DNA of 9,622 bases from JBMZCV01 sp049613665. Its GTDB lineage: Bacteria; Bacteroidota; Bacteroidia; Chitinophagales; UBA2359. Under the pieces are notes generated by a model that saw only the letters and a program-made list of their open reading frames with translations, ran no database searches and was not told where the DNA came from. The stretch spans positions 1 through 9,622 of the forward strand of contig JBMZCV010000188.1 in assembly GCA_049613665.1 (NCBI GenBank), read 5' to 3'. Shown piece by piece: positions 6,131 to 9,622 of the stretch (position 1 is its first letter; each line of letters starts with the position of its first letter). The position numbers were made by a program, and so were the translations under genes.

Positions 6131-7138
6131 TTATAGTACCAATCTTGCACCTTTTGTTTGTATAATTTCGGTGGCTACTTCTTGTGCAATGTGTCCCATT
6201 TCCAAGATATTTTTATTATTTAATAAGCCATATAAAAAACCTGCTAAAAAAGTATCTCCAGCTCCTGTCACATCTTTAATTTTCTTTTTGTCGATGAGTT
6301 GAGAGGCAATATATTCGGATTTATCATTGATGCAAATAAAAGCTCCTTTTTTGCCTAATGTGCAAACAATGGTCTTATTTTTTTTCGCATTTAATGTCGC
6401 TATTGCCTGTTCAACATTTGTCATATTCATAAGCGATAACAACTCATTGTCATTACTCGCAATAATATCTACATATTCGATAACGAAATTTTTATTTATT
6501 TTTTTGGCTACAAAATCGGACGAAAGTGTTATACCTATTTTTAGTGAAGGATTGTCGGTTTCTTGAATTTTTTTGGCTATCGCAATAAATTTTTCAATCA
6601 AAAGTGGCTCGCTATTAAACAAATAGCCTTCAAAAAATAAGTATTGAGTCTGCAAACACAAATCTGTAAATCGTTGGAGACGTATATTTTCTAAACTTTT
6701 GAAGTCGCTCCAATACGTTAACATTGCTTTGGAAAGCTCGGCTGTTGCTATCGAAACCGACAAACAATTTGCGGTAGTGCTTTCGAATGAGTGTACAAAA
6801 TCGGTGTTAACATCTACTTTTTCAAGCTCTTGTTTATATTCCAAACCTAAATTATCGGTTGCCATTACTGAAAGAATAGCCGACGATATAGGTGTTTCCT
6901 TTCTTTTTGATAATATATTTAAATTGTAAAGTGTATTTGTCAGTTGGCCACCTGATTTTTTCATAAAAGAAGTATTTTGTTTTGCCAATTCAGTTTTAAA
7001 AAAATGCAAGTCTTTGAGGCTTTCAATAAGTTGCCATTCTTTTAATTGATGTTTTTTTGCGAAGTCAGCACTAACTTTTTCGTAAATAAAATCGACAATA
7101 GGAGGCTCAGTAACGACTGTAAAATTAATTTTTTTCAT
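6131..7138 (-). CDS. PfkB-family (ribokinase/adenosine kinase-like) carbohydrate or nucleoside kinase
   Basis: A 335-residue cytoplasmic kinase predicted to transfer a phosphate from ATP to a sugar or nucleoside hydroxyl. PfkB features appear in order: a substrate-side Asp16 (PPIVDF), the glycine pair GGQLTN (63-68), the NxxE magnesium-associated motif (Asn229-Glu232), a nucleotide-site strand VCTLGKKGA (258-266), and the C-terminal signature VTGAGDTFLAGF (290-301), with Asp295 as the expected catalytic base. Overall layout, with a segment like the KG.M.L region of adenosine kinase-like proteins near 33-40, favours that branch, but substrate cannot be assigned. The N-terminal GIGN-type strand is replaced by TVVTEPPIVDF, so this member is divergent. 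It is convergent with DUF4403 and divergent from the secreted-protein gene. The start ATG is read on the minus strand at 7138; no clear promoter was found. Confidence 0.88.
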   Translation of the reverse strand: MKKINFTVVTEPPIVDFIYEKVSADFAKKHQLKEWQLIESLKDLHFFKTELAKQNTSFMKKSGGQLTNTLYNLNILSKRKETPISSAILSVMATDNLGLEYKQELEKVDVNTDFVHSFESTTANCLSVSIATAELSKAMLTYWSDFKSLENIRLQRFTDLCLQTQYLFFEGYLFNSEPLLIEKFIAIAKKIQETDNPSLKIGITLSSDFVAKKINKNFVIEYVDIIASNDNELLSLMNMTNVEQAIATLNAKKNKTIVCTLGKKGAFICINDKSEYIASQLIDKKKIKDVTGAGDTFLAGFLYGLLNNKNILEMGHIAQEVATEIIQTKGARLVL

Positions 7139-7423
7139 AAAAAAAAGAAAAGTGATATATGAAAGATATGTTGTTTTCGCTAGAAAAGTAAGGCTTTTTT
7201 GCTTAATTTTATTTTTTTTTATCAGAAAATGCGTAAAATAATATGATTTGCGTCATCTTAATGTGTGTAAGTTTGAATGAAGCTGCCAAGTAAGTATTCA
7301 AATAAATTTATTCTACAAATTGTGAAAACTAAGATACTGATTTTTAAAAAAAAAAGATATTGGCACAAAGTAGAATAGCACTTGGCACTTACCTTATCCA
7401 TTTATTAACAAAATAAGAAGAAA
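7139..7423. other. Divergent intergenic region
   Basis: A 285-base AT-rich gap between the divergent kinase and secreted-protein genes, expected to hold promoters for both. On the plus-strand side it carries two TTGGCAC copies 22 bases apart (7360-7366 and 7382-7388). ACTTGGCA (7380-7387) also has its inverted copy TGCCAAGT at 7284-7291. I see no gene and no good TAnnTTTG box on the minus strand. Confidence 0.5.
7382..7397 (+). promoter_or_regulatory. Shared upstream element TTGGCACTTACCTTAT
   Basis: The second copy of the element found at 4570-4586, lacking one C. It ends 26 bases before the ATG at 7424. A further TTGGCAC begins 22 bases upstream (7360), about two helical turns away, which suits a regulator binding the same face of DNA. 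Confidence 0.45.
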
Positions 7424-9490
7424 ATGAAATTTTTAAGTCAATTGTTTAGTATAGTTCTTTTTTTATGTTGCTCTTTCACAACATTTGCCCAAACACCTTA
7501 TGAACTTATTTTTGAATTAGATCAGGTTTTTTATCACACAACATATAATCAACTTGCTTTGCCTGTGTCTTATAATAGTCCAAGTGGGATTCAGCATATT
7601 GAAATGGAATTTATGTTTGATGATACCAAAATACACATCAATGATATTGTGCCATCGCCACAAGGAAGCATAGATTCTTTTGTTGTGAACTTTTCTTTGC
7701 CTACTCCCAATTATTTTCAAGGTATGGCTCATACAAATAATGGTTCTCAAACAACACAACCTGTCTTGTATATTCTTTTCGACCAACTGACAAATGAGGC
7801 AATCAACCCAAATATGTTGAGCAATGTAGTAGCCACAATTGATCAAGAACCGACGAATACACGAATAATTGCATCAGATTGTGTAATAACAAATGAGTTT
7901 GAGGCTAATTTTGATGTACATTTGATTGCTATGAATTGTGATAATACCGAAAATCCTGTTTTAGCTTTTGAAGTTATTGGTGATAATCCTAACATGACTT
8001 ATTCTATGGAAGTGTTTTCGCAAAATACTACTTTAGGTATTAATGTAATTCCAAATATGATAATGGGCAATGATACTTTTCAAGTCACAATTGATGGAAC
8101 TTTATCACCTAGTGGAGACTTTTTTACTTTTATTATAGTAAATGGAAATGGCAAAAAAGTGAGTATAGATAAACCTATTTATGCTTGTGCTGCTCCAGAT
8201 CCTTGTATTGCAAGTGGTGGCGAACTGACAGGCGAAGGCAAGATTATTTTCATAAAAGGGGAGTGTCCTAGCTTTGTTTCAGGAGCTGTGCAAAATGAAA
8301 GCCTTGCTAATTGTGGTGGTGTAGCACAAAAGTTATACTTATTGTTAGATTCTTTTAATTATATTCAGGCGGCAAGCACAACCGTTAATTTTGAGAATAT
8401 TTGTGCTTTAAAAACAGAGCAGTACAAGGCTGTTCATTATATTCAATGTTCGGCTAATACACCAATACAAGATATTTATGATATGTATCTTCATAATCCA
8501 GGCAATTTGAGTACCATAAATCCATATAATTTGGTAGGAGGTTGCAAAGCACTTTCAACAACGGTCGCACACAAAATTATACGATTTGCGGAGCAACCGC
8601 CAATTTTTGGAAATGATGGAGCTATTAAGTGTTTAGATGATAGTGGCAATGTATCAGATGGATTTTTTGAAGGTTTGAATTTTGCATGGAGTCATGCACC
8701 AAATTTGAATGAGTGTGAGGCGACAAATTTGGGTTTTGGCGATTACGATTTAAGCATTAGCTGGAGCGATGCAGGTTTGGGACAGCCATTAAATAGAGTA
8801 GCACATTTTAGTTTGTATCCGCCTGTTGTTTTTTCTGCGAAAGCGATTTTAAGTGGTGCTTATGATGTCGCAGTTGGAGGTATGAGCAATTATTATGTAG
8901 AAAATCAATTGTTGCCTTATGAGCAGCCTTTCGCACAAGCACCTTGGTATTATGATGGCACAGAAACAATAGTAAATCCAAACAATAACATAGTTGATTG
9001 GGTGTTACTTGAAGTTCGAGATGGAGCAGACGATTTTATGGTAGTCGAATATCAAGCAGCTTTGCTTTTAGATGATGGAACTATTGTGGGAGCTAGTGAT
9101 TTTAATACAAATCTCAAATTTTATGACCTTTTGCCTGATAAAGCTTATCATGTATCTATCAAATCACGACATCATGTAGCCGTGATGACAGAGCAATCTT
9201 ATACTTTAGGAAATAGCCCATTGATTGATTTTCGAAATGCCAATATCGTATTAGATGGCACTAACCAGCTAAAATTGTTGCCTAATAATTTGTTTGGTTT
9301 GCTAGGAGGCGATTTTAATGCTGACGGTGTAGTAACAATAGCTGATTTTAATATTTACTTAAAGCAAGCTGGCGACGAAAATGTATATGCTGCTGCCGAT
9401 ACTAATTGCGATGGTGCAGTAACAACAGCCGATTTCGATATTTATTTGAGCAATGTTAGCCATCTTGGTGTTATGCCGATTTGGTATTAA
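7424..9490 (+). CDS. Secreted multidomain protein with cohesin-like N-terminus and duplicated dockerin-like C-terminus
   Basis: A 688-residue exported protein. Residues 1-22 are a signal peptide (basic MK, hydrophobic core, cleavage likely at FA|Q). Residues 25-150 are beta-rich with a cohesin-like pattern (ALPVSYNSPSGIQHIEMEFMF); this fold call is tentative. The middle (about 255-440) is Cys-containing with no domain I recognise. From about 473 there is a segment often seen in large secreted Bacteroidota proteins: ILSGAYD, IVDWVLLEVRD (523-533), ALLLDDGTIV and YHVSIKSRHHVAVMT. The end has two dockerin-like calcium loops 29 residues apart, DFNADGVVTIAD (630-641) and DTNCDGAVTTAD (659-670), with Asp/Asn ligands at positions 1, 3, 5 and 12. 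The chain stops 18 residues later, with no typical type IX secretion sorting domain evident. It may take part in surface or extracellular assembly; its substrate is unknown. Confidence 0.82.
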   Translation: MKFLSQLFSIVLFLCCSFTTFAQTPYELIFELDQVFYHTTYNQLALPVSYNSPSGIQHIEMEFMFDDTKIHINDIVPSPQGSIDSFVVNFSLPTPNYFQGMAHTNNGSQTTQPVLYILFDQLTNEAINPNMLSNVVATIDQEPTNTRIIASDCVITNEFEANFDVHLIAMNCDNTENPVLAFEVIGDNPNMTYSMEVFSQNTTLGINVIPNMIMGNDTFQVTIDGTLSPSGDFFTFIIVNGNGKKVSIDKPIYACAAPDPCIASGGELTGEGKIIFIKGECPSFVSGAVQNESLANCGGVAQKLYLLLDSFNYIQAASTTVNFENICALKTEQYKAVHYIQCSANTPIQDIYDMYLHNPGNLSTINPYNLVGGCKALSTTVAHKIIRFAEQPPIFGNDGAIKCLDDSGNVSDGFFEGLNFAWSHAPNLNECEATNLGFGDYDLSISWSDAGLGQPLNRVAHFSLYPPVVFSAKAILSGAYDVAVGGMSNYYVENQLLPYEQPFAQAPWYYDGTETIVNPNNNIVDWVLLEVRDGADDFMVVEYQAALLLDDGTIVGASDFNTNLKFYDLLPDKAYHVSIKSRHHVAVMTEQSYTLGNSPLIDFRNANIVLDGTNQLKLLPNNLFGLLGGDFNADGVVTIADFNIYLKQAGDENVYAAADTNCDGAVTTADFDIYLSNVSHLGVMPIWY

Positions 9491-9569
9491 TGGCTAAACA
9501 GAATTGATTTTGTAGTCGTTATTTTTTTTGGGGGAAAATTTATAACTTCAAAAATACTTTCGTTTTCAA

Positions 9570-9622
9570 ACCTGTCAGGTGGGGTGTCGAATTATGCAGT
9601 ATTATGTACTACATAATTCGCC
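9570..9622. repeat. Palindromic intergenic element, cut by the window end
   Basis: ACCTGTCAGGT (9570-9580) is a palindrome with a one-base centre. It is followed by a long hairpin: CGAATTATG (9588-9596) pairs with CATAATTCG (9612-9620), and after one C/A mismatch AGTA pairs with TACT around a 5-base loop. Such compact paired palindromes suggest a dispersed intergenic repeat, a small mobile element end or a terminator for the preceding gene. I recall CCTGTCAGGT-type palindromes between genes in other Bacteroidota. The element may continue beyond the window. Confidence 0.55.

Overview
The window comes from an AT-rich member of the Bacteroidota. Three things point there: a long-form NusB of about 316 residues with its conserved core at the C-terminus, the families present (DUF1573 lipoprotein, DUF4403 lipoprotein, secreted protein with a duplicated dockerin-like end), and a Bacteroidota-type promoter (TTG, then TAnnTTTG) in front of nusB with no Shine-Dalgarno. 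The sequence does not settle the class.

Layout. Positions 1-629 are a very AT-rich gap, possibly opening with the last six codons of an upstream gene. A lone accessory gene follows (630-1997): a basic N-terminal region, an unrecognised central domain, and a C-terminal domain resembling nucleoside 2-deoxyribosyltransferase (NDT)/TIR-like folds. Next come nusB (2187-3137) and a DUF1573 lipoprotein (3542-4333) ended by a strong intrinsic terminator, then a DUF4403 lipoprotein (4605-6080). A divergent PfkB-family kinase lies on the minus strand (6131-7138), convergent with DUF4403. It is divergently arranged with a large secreted protein (7424-9490) that has a cohesin-like N-terminus and a dockerin-like C-terminus. 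The window ends inside a palindromic intergenic element (from about 9570).

How the genes relate. nusB and DUF1573 are a pair often kept together in Bacteroidota, but here each seems to have its own promoter and both are separated from the usual followers such as yajC. The DUF4403 and dockerin-protein genes share a near-identical sequence, TTGGCACTTACC(C)TTAT, just upstream of their starts, which suggests a common control element for two envelope or secreted products. The 630-1997 gene is the best candidate for something undescribed: its architecture looks like a sensor joined to a nucleotide-processing effector. Its function is inferred, not shown.
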